DNA of 64,000 bases from Streptomyces sp. SKN60 (GTDB lineage: Bacteria > Actinomycetota > Actinomycetes > Streptomycetales > Streptomycetaceae). The stretch is taken from assembly GCF_026236535.1 (NCBI RefSeq), contig NZ_JAHTMW010000029.1:1-64000 (forward strand), given 5' to 3'. The notes under the pieces were generated by a model. The model did no database searches. It was not told where the DNA came from and saw nothing but the letters and a program-made list of their open reading frames with translations. Within the stretch, counting starts at the first letter, position 1, and every line of letters starts with the position of its first letter. The position numbers were made by a program, and so were the translations under genes. Shown in pieces: positions 25,379 to 37,720 of the stretch.

Positions 25379-25439
25379 TCAGCCGCGGCACGGTCCGAAA
25401 CATTCCATCCGGAACATTCCAGCCGTGCCGCGGCTGAGG
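25379..25439 (-). terminator. Terminator of the ATP synthase operon
   Basis: Perfect 16-bp arms CTCAGCCGCGGCACGG (25379-25394) and CCGTGCCGCGGCTGAG (25424-25439) enclose a 29-base loop. It lies 24 bp beyond the atpC stop on the minus strand. A second palindrome, GCGGTCCGCTAGCGGACCGC, spans the atpC stop codon itself. Confidence 0.75.
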
Positions 25440-25462
25440 TCTGGGGCTCTCGGCGCGGTCCG

Positions 25463-25837
25463 CTAGCGGACCGCTACCGCGCGCAGCCGGACCTCGGCGC
25501 GCCGCTCGGCGGCGGCGTCCTCCTCGGCCTTCGCGCGCTCCAGCGCGCGCTCGGCACGCTGGGCGTCGATCTCGTCCGCCAGCTCGGCGATCTCCGCGAG
25601 CAGAGACAGCTTGTCATCGGCGAAGGAGATGAAACCGCCGTGGGCGGCGGCCACGACCGTGCCGCCCTCGCTCGTACGGATCGTCACCGGGCCCGACTCC
25701 AGCACACCGAGCAGCGGCTGGTGGCCGGGCATGACGCCGATGTCGCCGGAGGTGGTACGCGCGATGACCAGGGTGGCCTCGCCGGACCAGACACTCCGGT
25801 CCGCGGCGACCAGCTCGACGTGCAGCTCAGCAGCCAA
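25463..25837 (-). CDS. atpC: F1Fo ATP synthase epsilon subunit
   Basis: A 124-residue subunit with the N-terminal beta-sandwich (ELHVELVAADRSVWSGEATL, then GDIGVMPGHQPLLGVLESGP) and a short C-terminal helical hairpin rich in Ala, Glu and Arg. Epsilon joins gamma to the c-ring and can inhibit ATP hydrolysis. It is the last gene of the operon. The 201-bp gap from atpD is unusually long and holds two strong hairpins, unlike the tight joints elsewhere in the operon. Confidence 0.95.
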   Translation of the reverse strand: MAAELHVELVAADRSVWSGEATLVIARTTSGDIGVMPGHQPLLGVLESGPVTIRTSEGGTVVAAAHGGFISFADDKLSLLAEIAELADEIDAQRAERALERAKAEEDAAAERRAEVRLRAVAVR

Positions 25838-25941
25838 GGGTGGCTCCTCGGGTCACCACCCGGCGGTGCTGCCGGGTGTTGGGTCAAAGTCTAGTAGGGC
25901 GGACGGCGCCGGTGCGCCAGAGCCCTCGCCCCGGCTCTTCT

Positions 25942-25980
25942 CTGCCGGGGGTCCGGGGGTTGTCCCCCGGGGGATGCAGC
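25942..25980. repeat. 39-bp hairpin repeat, copy 2, between atpD and atpC
   Basis: Identical over 39 bp to 20100-20138. In the atp transcript it would fold as a GC-only stem-loop between two essential cistrons. Confidence 0.85.
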
Positions 25981-25993
25981 TAGTGGGCGTGGA

Positions 25994-26023
25994 GAGGGGG
26001 GCGGGACCAGTCCCGCCCCCCTC
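25994..26023 (-). promoter_or_regulatory. Strong intercistronic hairpin after atpD
   Basis: GAGGGGGGCGGGAC (25994-26007) and GTCCCGCCCCCCTC (26010-26023) are perfect 14-bp arms around CA. It starts 16 bp after the atpD stop and precedes the 39-bp hairpin repeat. It may act as a partial terminator or RNA-stability element lowering atpC expression relative to atpD. Confidence 0.7.
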
Positions 26024-26038
26024 AGGCGAGCACGGGGC

Positions 26039-28398
<2,360 letters not shown>

Positions 28399-28418
28399 GA
28401 GTCAGGTCCCTTCCGTCG

Positions 28419-30014
28419 TCACTTCGAGACGTTGACGGCGGAGGCGTCGTCGCCGAGCAGCTTGCCGTCAGAGGTCTCGAACTGCTTCTTGAACTCCGCG
28501 ATGGCGTCGGCGACGGCCGTCAGGGTGTCGTCCGACATCTTCTTGCCCTCGCGGATGGAGGTCATGAGGCTCGCGTGGTTCTGGCGCAGGTACGCAAGAA
28601 GCTCGGCCTCGAAGCGACGGATGTCGGCGACCGGGACGTCGTCCATCTTGCCGGTGGTGCCGGCCCAGACGGAGACGACCTGGTTCTCGGTCGGCATCGG
28701 CTGGTACTGAGCCTGCTTGAGCAGCTCGACCATGCGCTGACCGCGCTCCAGCTGCGCCTTCGACGCGGCGTCCAGGTCGGAACCGAAGGCGGCGAACGCC
28801 TCGAGCTCACGGAACTGGGCCAGGTCCACGCGGAGGCGGCCGGCGATCTGCTTCATGGCCGGGTGCTGGGCGGAGCCACCGACTCGGGAGACCGAGATAC
28901 CGACGTTCAGGGCCGGACGCTGGCCGGCGTTGAACAGGTCGGACTCCAGGAAGCACTGGCCGTCGGTGATGGAGATGACGTTGGTCGGGATGAACGCCGA
29001 GACGTCGTTGGCCTTGGTCTCGACGATCGGCAGACCGGTCATCGAACCGGCACCCAGCTCGTCCGAGAGCTTGGCGCAGCGCTCGAGGAGACGCGAGTGC
29101 AGGTAGAAGACGTCACCCGGGTAGGCCTCACGGCCCGGCGGGCGGCGCAGCAGCAGCGACACGGCGCGGTAGGCGTCGGCCTGCTTCGACAGGTCGTCGA
29201 AGACGATCAGGACGTGCTTGCCCTGGTACATCCAGTGCTGACCGATGGCGGAACCGGTGTACGGCGCCAGGTACTTGAAGCCGGCCGGGTCGGACGCCGG
29301 GGCGGCGACGATCGTCGTGTACTCGAGCGCGCCGGCCTCTTCCAGGGCGCCGCGGACGGACGCGATGGTCGAGCCCTTCTGGCCGACGGCGACGTAGATG
29401 CAGCGGACCTGCTTGTTCACGTCGCCCGAGCGCCAGTTATCGCGCTGGTTGATGATCGTGTCGACGCACAGCGCGGTCTTGCCGGTCTGACGGTCGCCGA
29501 TGACCAGCTGACGCTGACCACGGCCGACCGGCGTCATGGCGTCGACGGCCTTGTAGCCGGTCTCCATCGGCTCGTGCACCGACTTACGGGCCATAACGCC
29601 CGGGGCCTGCAGCTCGAGGGCGCGGCGGCCCTCGGTCGCGATCTCGCCGAGACCGTCGATCGGGTTGCCGAGCGGGTCGACGACGCGACCCAGGTATCCC
29701 TCACCGACACCGACGGAGAGGACCTCGCCGGTGCGCTGCACCGACTGTCCCTCCTCGATGCCGCTGAACTCGCCGAGGACGATCGCACCGATCTCGCGCT
29801 CTTCGAGGTTCAGCGCGAGACCGAGGGTGCCGTCCTCGAACTTCAGCAGCTCGTTCGCCATGGCCGAGGGAAGACCCTCGACCTTGGCGATGCCGTCGCC
29901 GGCCAGGCTGACCGTGCCGACCTCCTCGCGCGAGGCCGCGTCCGGCTGGTACGACTGGACGAAGTTCTCCAGCGCGTCCCGGATCTCCTCCGGCCGGATC
30001 GTGAGCTCCGCCAT
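28419..30014 (-). CDS. atpA: F1Fo ATP synthase alpha subunit
   Basis: A 531-residue non-catalytic nucleotide-binding subunit with P-loop GDRQTGKTA and [29 protein letters not shown]. The ATG at 30014 gives the family start [19 protein letters not shown]; a longer frame runs upstream into non-coding sequence containing a hairpin. Arg in the C-terminal VSRVGGSAQ region serves as the arginine finger for beta sites. It is preceded by a 140-bp intercistronic gap, unusual in this compact operon. Confidence 0.97.
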   Translation of the reverse strand: MAELTIRPEEIRDALENFVQSYQPDAASREEVGTVSLAGDGIAKVEGLPSAMANELLKFEDGTLGLALNLEEREIGAIVLGEFSGIEEGQSVQRTGEVLSVGVGEGYLGRVVDPLGNPIDGLGEIATEGRRALELQAPGVMARKSVHEPMETGYKAVDAMTPVGRGQRQLVIGDRQTGKTALCVDTIINQRDNWRSGDVNKQVRCIYVAVGQKGSTIASVRGALEEAGALEYTTIVAAPASDPAGFKYLAPYTGSAIGQHWMYQGKHVLIVFDDLSKQADAYRAVSLLLRRPPGREAYPGDVFYLHSRLLERCAKLSDELGAGSMTGLPIVETKANDVSAFIPTNVISITDGQCFLESDLFNAGQRPALNVGISVSRVGGSAQHPAMKQIAGRLRVDLAQFRELEAFAAFGSDLDAASKAQLERGQRMVELLKQAQYQPMPTENQVVSVWAGTTGKMDDVPVADIRRFEAELLAYLRQNHASLMTSIREGKKMSDDTLTAVADAIAEFKKQFETSDGKLLGDDASAVNVSK

Positions 30015-30060
30015 CTGGGTTCCCTGCTCTCCTTGTTGGGCCCGAAGTTTCTTAAGGGGT

Positions 30061-30078
30061 CTGGGGGCCGACCCCCAG
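30061..30078. promoter_or_regulatory. REP-like hairpin between atpH and atpA
   Basis: CTGGGGG (30061-30067) and CCCCCAG (30072-30078) with a CCGA loop. It is of the common Streptomyces intergenic palindrome type and lies upstream of the atpA ribosome binding site on the minus-strand transcript. Confidence 0.65.
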
Positions 30079-30154
30079 GAATCTTCTGCAATCTCTGCAC
30101 GGCCCAACCGGGCCGCTTGTGTTGCCGTGTTGCTGTTCTGCTGTGTGGCTGCCG

Positions 30155-30970
30155 TCAGCCGGCCAGGCGGCGGGTCGCCTCGTCGAGACGCTCCGCGATG
30201 GTGCCGTCGATGACCTCGTCGCCGACCCGCACCGAGATCCCGCCGAGGACCGTGGGGTCCACGTCCAGGTTCAGGTGCATCGGGCGGCCGTACAGCTTGG
30301 CGAGGACGGCGCCGAGGCGCTGCTTCTGCTGGTCGGTCAGCGGCACCGCCGTGGTGACGACGGCGACCATGCGGTCCCGGCGCGCCGCGGCGAGCTTGGA
30401 CAGGGACTCGAGTCCCGCTTCCAGGCTACGTCCCCGGGGCTGGGTCACCAGACGCACGACCAGGCGCTCGGTGACGGCGTCGGCCTTGCCGCCGAGCAGG
30501 CTGCGGAGCAGCTCGCCCTTGGCGGAGGCCGTGGCCTTCTTGTCCGTCAGCGCCGAGCGGAGCTCGTTGCTGGAGGAGACGATCCGGCCGAATCGGAACA
30601 GCTCGTCCTCGACGTCGTCGAGGCCGCCCGCCTTCTGGGCGGCGGTGAGGTCGGCGGTGTTCGCCAGCTCCTCGAGACCGTCGACCAGGTCGCGCGACTG
30701 CGACCAGCGGGAGCGGACCATTCCGGAGACCAGGTCGACGGCGGGGCCGTCCACCTGACCCGACAGAAGGCGCTGTGCGAGTTCGGCCTTGGCCTCGCCC
30801 GCCTGCGCCGGGTCGGTCAGGACCCGACGCAGCGACACCTCGCGGTCGAGCAGCGCGGTGACCGCCGCCAGCTCGCCCGCGAGCTTGCCGGCGTCGACCG
30901 ACGTGTTGTCGGTCAGCGCGTCGAGGGCCTCGCGCGCGGTGCTCAGTGCTTCGCGGCTCGCTCCGTTCAT
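30155..30970 (-). CDS. atpH: F1Fo ATP synthase delta subunit
   Basis: A 271-residue subunit, longer than the about 180 residues of most bacteria, as usual for actinobacteria. Conserved are the C-terminal [20 protein letters not shown] and [20 protein letters not shown]. It links the peripheral stalk to the top of F1. The start overlaps the atpF stop by 4 bp (ATGA), so the two stator genes are coupled. Confidence 0.96.
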   Translation of the reverse strand: MNGASREALSTAREALDALTDNTSVDAGKLAGELAAVTALLDREVSLRRVLTDPAQAGEAKAELAQRLLSGQVDGPAVDLVSGMVRSRWSQSRDLVDGLEELANTADLTAAQKAGGLDDVEDELFRFGRIVSSSNELRSALTDKKATASAKGELLRSLLGGKADAVTERLVVRLVTQPRGRSLEAGLESLSKLAAARRDRMVAVVTTAVPLTDQQKQRLGAVLAKLYGRPMHLNLDVDPTVLGGISVRVGDEVIDGTIAERLDEATRRLAG

Positions 30971-31512
30971 CGGACGGCCTCGGCCTTCTCCTCGAGCTCG
31001 TCGAGGAACCGGTCGATGGTGCGGCTCTGGCGGGCGTGGTCCTCGAGGGACTCGCCGACCAGCTTCGCGGCCAGATCCGTGGCGAGCTTGCCGACATCCT
31101 GACGCAGCGCGGCGGACGCGGCCTTGCGGTCGGCCTCGATCTGCGTGTGGCCGGCCGCGATGATCTCCTCGCGCTGGCGCTGGCCTTCCGCCTTCATCTC
31201 CTGGATGATCGCGGTGCCCTGCTCCGTCGCCTCCTGGCGGAGACGCGCGGCTTCGTGGCGGGCCTCGGCGAGCTGAGCCTTGTACTGCTCCAGCACACTC
31301 TGAGCCTCGATCTGGGCCGACTCGGCCTTCTCGATGCCACCCTCGATGGCCTCGCGGCGCTCTTCCAGAACCTTGTTGATGTTCGGGAGGAGCTTCTTGG
31401 CGAGGAAGCCGAAGACGATGACGAAGGCGATCAGGCCGATGACGAGCTCGTCGAGATGCGGGATGAGCGGAGGCTGCTCCTCCGCCGCTTCCGCAAGAAG
31501 CAGAGCGTTCAC
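30967..31512 (-). CDS. atpF: F1Fo ATP synthase b subunit
   Basis: A 181-residue peripheral stalk protein: a short N-terminal region, one transmembrane helix (LVIGLIAFVIVFGFLAKKLL) and a long charged helix to the C-terminus forming the dimeric stator. The GTG at 31512 is preceded by GGAAGG. It sits 41 bp downstream of atpE and overlaps atpH. Confidence 0.96.
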   Translation of the reverse strand: MNALLLAEAAEEQPPLIPHLDELVIGLIAFVIVFGFLAKKLLPNINKVLEERREAIEGGIEKAESAQIEAQSVLEQYKAQLAEARHEAARLRQEATEQGTAIIQEMKAEGQRQREEIIAAGHTQIEADRKAASAALRQDVGKLATDLAAKLVGESLEDHARQSRTIDRFLDELEEKAEAVR

Positions 31513-31553
31513 ATCAGTGCCTTCCGTAAAAAGAATCGGGCTGTCGGTCCGGC

Positions 31554-32688
<1,135 letters not shown>

Positions 32689-32913
32689 CGCGGGCTCCTT
32701 CAGCGTGGCGCATAGGTACGGCAACCTCGTTGTGTCGGCGCGGCACGCAGCCGCGGGTCGGCACTGGACTGGTCTTACGGATAAGGGGGCGGCGGTTCGG
32801 CATCGAGCCTCGCGCTGGGACAGGCGCCGCTTCGGATGCCCGCGCCCGCAGTGCCGCAGTTGGCACCGGACGATAGCAGGAAGCCGAACGGCTCTTTATC
32901 CCGGCCCTACCCT

Positions 32914-33327
32914 TCACGACTTCGGTCCCGTTTTGTCGGGCTCGACGTACATGATCTTGGCCTTCATATAGGCCCGGGCCTGGGCGGCGACCCACACGAT
33001 GGTCGTGGCGAGCAGCGTGAAGGCGAAGGCCTTGAAGTCGAACGCCGAGGTGTCCTTCAACAAGGCCAGGAAGATGAAGAGGACCAGCAGCTGGGCCGTG
33101 TAGAGCATCAGTCCCATGGCCTGGAACAGCTGCGGAAGCTTCTTCGCCGTCCGCTGCAGAACCACCAGCCCGATACCCATGAAGAGGAGGACCACGGCGG
33201 TGCCGACGACGGCGCCGAGCGCACCCTTGCCACCGGCGACCACACCGCTGACAACCGTGGCGATGACGCCTACGGCGGCGGTGGGCACTGCGGTGAGCAG
33301 CAGGGTGCGTGCGTCGTTGGACGGCAT
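32914..33327 (-). CDS. atpI: AtpI-like membrane protein, head of the ATP synthase operon
   Basis: A 137-residue protein with four hydrophobic helices (LLLTAVPTAAVGVIATVV, GALGAVVGTAVVLLFMGIG, FQAMGLMLYTAQLLVLFIF, FTLLATTIVWVAAQ). In other bacteria AtpI helps assemble the c-ring or carries Mg2+. The assignment rests on size, topology and position. The ATG at 33327 is chosen for the family-like short N-terminus. The 225 bp before atpB contain no further gene. Confidence 0.85.
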   Translation of the reverse strand: MPSNDARTLLLTAVPTAAVGVIATVVSGVVAGGKGALGAVVGTAVVLLFMGIGLVVLQRTAKKLPQLFQAMGLMLYTAQLLVLFIFLALLKDTSAFDFKAFAFTLLATTIVWVAAQARAYMKAKIMYVEPDKTGPKS

Positions 33328-33504
33328 GGCGGTGTCTCCGCTTGCTGGTGGGGGCGATGGTGTCGTCAGGGACGAGCGTAGGCCCGGTCCGAGGTGTGTC
33401 TCGGGGCCAACAGACCGTCGCACTACGGTCTTTCGGCACTGTCGCCGGGTCTCGTGAACCGTATCACAAACTATTTGAATAGGTCTTTACCCGTGGGTGT
33501 GCCA

Positions 33505-33522
33505 ACTCTCACACGTGAGAGT
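33505..33522. promoter_or_regulatory. Palindrome in the atpI / wecA-like intergenic region
   Basis: ACTCTCACACGTGAGAGT has perfect 8-bp arms around AC. It lies 178 bp upstream of atpI in a stretch that is AT-rich for this genome (33460-33490), where the atp promoter should be. A regulator site is possible; none is known to me with this sequence. The rest of 33328-33610 shows no gene. Confidence 0.4.
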
Positions 33523-33610
33523 GACCCTGCGCGTGTGTGCACGGCAGCGGGGAGATATGTCTGGTAATGGCCTCGAATGCGACTCTCGTCAACCGCGGTT
33601 CACCCACGCG

Positions 33611-34912
33611 TCAACCGCGCGCTCCGGCCTTACTCCGGTCGGAGAAGCGCGAACGGTGACCGATGGCGGTCGCTCCGTTGACTCCGGCCGGCACGGGCTC
33701 GCGCTCCTCCAGGACGGCGGCCGGCTCCGGTTCCACGACGACGCGGCGGCGCCGGTAGCGCGGCGGCACGACGGCCTCCGCCCAGCGCGGGGCGCGCGGC
33801 GTGAAGCGGGGCAGCAGGAGCAGCACCAGGCCGACCGCGCTCAGGAAGACCACGGCGAGGACGATCCACATCGAGGTCGAGTGCACCGAGTAGGCCAGCG
33901 TGCCGAAGGCGATGAGCGCCGACCAGAAGTACATGATCAGCACCGCGCGGCTGTGCGAGTGCCCGATCTCCAGGAGCCGGTGGTGCAGGTGCCCGCGGTC
34001 CGCCGCGAACGGCGACTGGCCCTTCCACGTACGGCGCACGATCGCCAGGACCAGGTCGGCCATCGGGATCGCGATGATGGTCAGCGGCAGCACCAGCGGG
34101 ATGAAGACCGGCAGCGCCGCGTGCGTGGCCGCCTTCGTCGACCCCTCGAAGATCCGCAGCGCGTCGGGGTCGACCTGGCCGGTGATGGAGATGGCCGAGG
34201 CGGCCAGGATCAGGCCGATCAGCATCGAGCCGGAGTCACCCATGAAGATCCGCGCCGGGTGCATGTTGTGCGGCAGGAAGCCCAGGCACATGCCCATCAG
34301 GATCGCGGCGAAGAGCGTCGCGGGGGCGGCCGCCTCGATGCCGTAGCTGAACCAGATCCGGTACGCGTAGAGGAAGAAGGCGGCGGCGGCGATGCACACC
34401 ATGCCGGCGGCGAGGCCGTCGAGGCCGTCGACGAAGTTCACGGCGTTGATGGTGAGGACGACCAGGGCGACGGTCAGGAGGGTGCCCTGCCACTGGGTGA
34501 GCGCGACCGTGCCGACGCCCGGGATGGGCAGCCACAGGATCGTCAGACCCTGCATGACCATCACGCCCGCGGAGATCATCTGCGCGCCGAGCTTGATCAG
34601 CGCGTCCAGCTCGAACTTGTCGTCGAGGACGCCGATCAGCCAGATCAGGGCGGCGCCGGAGAGCAGCGCGCGGGGCTCGTTGGACAGTTCGAAGACGCTG
34701 TTGAGGTTCTGCAGGTGGTCGGCGACGAGCAGGCCGGCGCACAGCCCGAAGAACATGGCGATGCCACCGAGCCGCGGAGTCGGTTCTCGGTGCACGTCGC
34801 GGGCGCGGATCTCCGGCATCGCGCCGGTCGCGATGGCGAACTTCCGCACCGGACCGGTCAGCAGATAGGTCACCGCGGCCGTGACACAGAGCGTCAGCAG
34901 GTAATCACGCAC
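33611..34912 (-). CDS. WecA/MraY-type undecaprenyl-phosphate glycosyl-1-phosphate transferase
   Basis: A 433-residue membrane protein with about eleven helices. Family motifs are REPTPRLGGIAMF, GVLDDKFELD, INAVNFVDGLDGLAAG, ARIFMGDSGSMLIG and the HLHH-containing DRGHLHHRLLEIGHS, which bind Mg2+ and the UDP-sugar. It would transfer GlcNAc-1-phosphate or a related sugar phosphate to undecaprenyl phosphate for wall glycopolymers. The tail of 70 residues is cytoplasmic, Arg- and Pro-rich. The GTG at 34912 is the likely start; a GTG four codons earlier is possible. Confidence 0.9.
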   Translation of the reverse strand: MRDYLLTLCVTAAVTYLLTGPVRKFAIATGAMPEIRARDVHREPTPRLGGIAMFFGLCAGLLVADHLQNLNSVFELSNEPRALLSGAALIWLIGVLDDKFELDALIKLGAQMISAGVMVMQGLTILWLPIPGVGTVALTQWQGTLLTVALVVLTINAVNFVDGLDGLAAGMVCIAAAAFFLYAYRIWFSYGIEAAAPATLFAAILMGMCLGFLPHNMHPARIFMGDSGSMLIGLILAASAISITGQVDPDALRIFEGSTKAATHAALPVFIPLVLPLTIIAIPMADLVLAIVRRTWKGQSPFAADRGHLHHRLLEIGHSHSRAVLIMYFWSALIAFGTLAYSVHSTSMWIVLAVVFLSAVGLVLLLLPRFTPRAPRWAEAVVPPRYRRRRVVVEPEPAAVLEEREPVPAGVNGATAIGHRSRFSDRSKAGARG

Positions 34913-35019
34913 GGGCTGCCCCACAGGAATCGCTGGCCATCTCAGCCCCACACCCTAGCCGGGCCGTCCCCATGGTTGAGGACATACGGGTGGCGCGAAC
35001 GGTTGCGGTGGGACCCGCG

Positions 35020-36273
35020 CTACCGGCCATACGGGGGAAAACGCCCTGCTAGTGCGCGTACTTCCGCGCGTACCCGGGCCGTCTCCTCCGCGTCGTCCCG
35101 CAACGCGGCGGTGAACAATCCCGCAATTCTCGCCATCTCGGGGGCACCCATGCCCTGGGTGGTGACGGCCGCGGTGCCGAGCCGGATGCCGCGGCCGTCC
35201 CCGTACGGCAGCGCGCAGGTGTCGAGCACGATGCCGGCGGCGCCGAGCCGGGCGCGCGCGGTGCGCCCGTCGACGCCGAGCGGGGCGGGGTCGGCGGTGA
35301 TGAGGTGGGTGTCGGTGCCGCCGGTGGTCAGCGCGAAGCCCTCGGCGGCGAGGGCGGCCGCGAGCACCCGGGCGTGCTCGACCACCTGATGGGCGTACGT
35401 GGTGAAGGCCGGGGTGGACGCCTCGCCGAAGGCCACCGCCTTGGCCGCGATCGTGTGCATCTGCGCACCGCCCTGGGAGAACGGGAACACCGCCCGGTCC
35501 ACCCGCTCGGCCAGCTCGGCCCCGCACAGCAGCAGCCCGCCGCGCGGCCCGCGCAGCACCTTGTGGGTGGTGCCGCAGACGATGTCGGCGTACGGCACGG
35601 GGCTCGGCGCCGCGCCGCCGGCGATCAGGCCGAGGGGGTGGGCGGCATCGGCGATGAGGTACGCGCCGACCTCGTCGGCGATGGCGCGGAAGAGGGGGTA
35701 GTCGAGGTGCCGGGGGTAGGAGATCGAGCCGCAGACGATCGCCTTGGGGCGGTGGTGCCGGGCGAGGGCGGCGACCTGCTCGTAGTCGACGAGCCCGGTC
35801 TCGGCGTCGACGCCGTACGGGACGAAGTCGAACCAGCGGCCGGAGAAGTTGGCGGGCGAGCCGTGGGTGAGGTGCCCGCCGTACGCGAGGCCCATCGCGA
35901 GCACGGTGTCGCCGGGGCGCAGGAGCGCGGCGTAGGCGGCGAGCACGGCGGAGGAGCCGGAGTGCGGCTGTACGTTGGCGTGCTCGGCCCCGAAGAGCGA
36001 CCGGGCGCGGTCGATCGCGATCCGCTCGACGGCGTCGACATACTCACAGCCGCCGTGGTGCCGGGCGCCCGGGTAGCCCTCGGCGTACTTGTTGGCGAGC
36101 TGCGACCCCAGCGCGGCGAGCACCGCGCCCGAGGTGAAGTTCTCGGCGGCGATCAGCTGCAGGCTGTCCCCCTGCCGCCGCACCTCCCCGAACAGCACGT
36201 CGGCGACCTCGGGATCCTGACGGCGCAGCACGTCGAGCCCGTGCTCGGCTTCGATGGGAGCGGTGACCGGCAT
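35020..36273 (-). CDS. glyA: Serine hydroxymethyltransferase
   Basis: A 417-residue PLP enzyme. The PLP lysine is in VCGTTHKVLRGPRGG, substrate contacts in YAEGYPGARHHGGCEYVD, and GGTDTHLI near the C-terminus. It converts serine and tetrahydrofolate to glycine and methylene-tetrahydrofolate. Streptomyces often have two copies; which one this is cannot be told here. No glycine riboswitch-like element is visible upstream. The gene is separated by about 110 bp from neighbours on each side. Confidence 0.94.
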   Translation of the reverse strand: MPVTAPIEAEHGLDVLRRQDPEVADVLFGEVRRQGDSLQLIAAENFTSGAVLAALGSQLANKYAEGYPGARHHGGCEYVDAVERIAIDRARSLFGAEHANVQPHSGSSAVLAAYAALLRPGDTVLAMGLAYGGHLTHGSPANFSGRWFDFVPYGVDAETGLVDYEQVAALARHHRPKAIVCGSISYPRHLDYPLFRAIADEVGAYLIADAAHPLGLIAGGAAPSPVPYADIVCGTTHKVLRGPRGGLLLCGAELAERVDRAVFPFSQGGAQMHTIAAKAVAFGEASTPAFTTYAHQVVEHARVLAAALAAEGFALTTGGTDTHLITADPAPLGVDGRTARARLGAAGIVLDTCALPYGDGRGIRLGTAAVTTQGMGAPEMARIAGLFTAALRDDAEETARVRAEVRALAGRFPPYGR

Positions 36274-36382
36274 GACGCACTCCGTGCGTGAGGGGGGACC
36301 TGAAACCCCACTCTAGGCACCAACCCCCACCCCCGCCCCCGGAACTGCTCCATGGGCCTCCAGAGCCCCACGAGGGGCCCTT

Positions 36383-37036
36383 CTAGCGCCGCGCCCGCAC
36401 CCCGGTCAGCGCCGTCACCACCGGGTCCAGCGCCTGCTGAATCTCGTCGCCGATCGAGCGGAAGAACGTGATCGGCGCCCCGTACGGGTCGTTCACCTCG
36501 TCCGCCTCCAGCGACGGGGCCAGGAGCCACCCGCGTAGAGCCGCGGCAGCGCGGACCAGGGCACGCGCGCGGTCGACCGTGCCGTGGCCGTCGCGGGGGT
36601 CCGGGAGGGTGGCCGGGTCTATGGCGCGGACGAGGCGGGTGAACTCCTTCAGGGTGAAGGTGCGCAGGCCCGCCGAGTGGCCCATCGAGATGACCTGCGC
36701 GCGGTGGTCGCGGGTCGCGGTGAGGACCAGGTCGGCGCGGATGACGTGCTCGTCGAGGAGCTCGCGGCCCATGAAGCCGCTGAAGTCCGCGCCGAAGTCC
36801 GCGAGGACCTGCTCCGCGTTGGACTCCATCGGGGCGCCCTCGTGGCCCCAGGTGCCCGCGCTCTCCACGATCAGGCCGCCGCCCATGGGGTCGCCGAGCC
36901 GGTCGATCAGGGCATGGCGGGTCAGCCGCTCGGTGATCGGCGAGCGGCAGACGTTGCCGGTGCTGACGTGGAGGATGCGGAAGGTCTTGCCGTCGTGCTC
37001 GTGCCCCGCTATGCCACGCCCCTCAGGGGCGGTCAA
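36383..37036 (-). CDS. Low-molecular-weight protein tyrosine phosphatase-like, nucleophile replaced by serine
   Basis: A 217-residue protein whose N-terminal half matches the low-molecular-weight phosphatase fold. The P-loop reads HVSTGNVCRSPITERL. In the family the loop is C-x5-R-S and its first cysteine is the nucleophile; here that position is Ser, while Arg, the second Cys and the Ser are kept. The general acid region could be LPDPRDG. Activity as a phosphatase is therefore doubtful. The TTG start at 37036 overlaps the tsaC stop (TTGA) and has GAGGTGG upstream. The location between tsaC and glyA suggests coupling with t6A synthesis or wall growth but no direct link is shown. Confidence 0.8.
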   Translation of the reverse strand: MTAPEGRGIAGHEHDGKTFRILHVSTGNVCRSPITERLTRHALIDRLGDPMGGGLIVESAGTWGHEGAPMESNAEQVLADFGADFSGFMGRELLDEHVIRADLVLTATRDHRAQVISMGHSAGLRTFTLKEFTRLVRAIDPATLPDPRDGHGTVDRARALVRAAAALRGWLLAPSLEADEVNDPYGAPITFFRSIGDEIQQALDPVVTALTGVRARR

Positions 37037-37680
37037 TTCGCCACCTCGAGGTCGGGTACCACCTTCCGGAGCTCCTCCGCCGTGAGCGCGCCCTCGCGCA
37101 GCAGCACCGGCACCTTGCCCGTCACGTCCACGATGGACGACGGCACGTTGCCGGGGGTCGGGCCGCCGTCGAGGTACACGGAGACGGAGTCGCCGAGCAT
37201 GCCCTGCGCCGCGTCGCAGTCCTCCGGCGCCGGGTGCCCGGTGAGGTTCGCCGAGGAGACCGCCATCGGGCCGACCTCCGTGAGCAGCTCGATCGCGACC
37301 GGGTGCAGCGGCATCCGGATCGCGACGGTGCCCCGGGTGTCGCCGAGGTCCCACTGCAGCGACGGCTGGTGCTTGGCGACCAGCGTCAGCGCGCCCGGCC
37401 AGAACGCGTCGACGAGCTCCCACGCCATCTCGGAGAAGTCCGTGACCAGGCCGTGCAGGGTGTTCGGGGAGCCGATGAGCACGGGCGTGGGCATGTTGCG
37501 GCCCCGCCCCTTCGCGGCGAGGAGGTCCGCGACGGCCTCCGAGCCGAAGGCGTCCGCGCCGATCCCGTACACCGTGTCCGTGGGAAGGACGACCAGCTCG
37601 CCGCGGCGTACGGCGGACGCGGCCTCACGCAGACCCGTCGCCCGGTCCGTCGCCTCGTTGCAGTCGTATCGCCGAGCCAT
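37033..37680 (-). CDS. Sua5/TsaC-type threonylcarbamoyl-AMP synthase
   Basis: A 215-residue YrdC-domain protein with GELVVLPTDTVYGIGADAF and KGRGRNMPTPVLIG, the nucleotide and threonine binding face, and SSANLTGHPAPEDC. It makes threonylcarbamoyl-AMP from Thr, bicarbonate and ATP, the first step of t6A37 on ANN-reading tRNAs. It is 40 bp downstream of prmC and overlaps the phosphatase-like gene, fitting a translation-related operon. Confidence 0.94.
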   Translation of the reverse strand: MARRYDCNEATDRATGLREAASAVRRGELVVLPTDTVYGIGADAFGSEAVADLLAAKGRGRNMPTPVLIGSPNTLHGLVTDFSEMAWELVDAFWPGALTLVAKHQPSLQWDLGDTRGTVAIRMPLHPVAIELLTEVGPMAVSSANLTGHPAPEDCDAAQGMLGDSVSVYLDGGPTPGNVPSSIVDVTGKVPVLLREGALTAEELRKVVPDLEVAN

Positions 37681-37720
37681 CAGTCCCGGTCCTCCTCGTA
37701 CACGTCGTGCGTCTGCCTGG

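Noticed and set aside
36274-36382. Glycine riboswitch before glyA
   Set aside because: The upstream stretch is only about 110 bp and shows no paired conserved stems typical of that aptamer.
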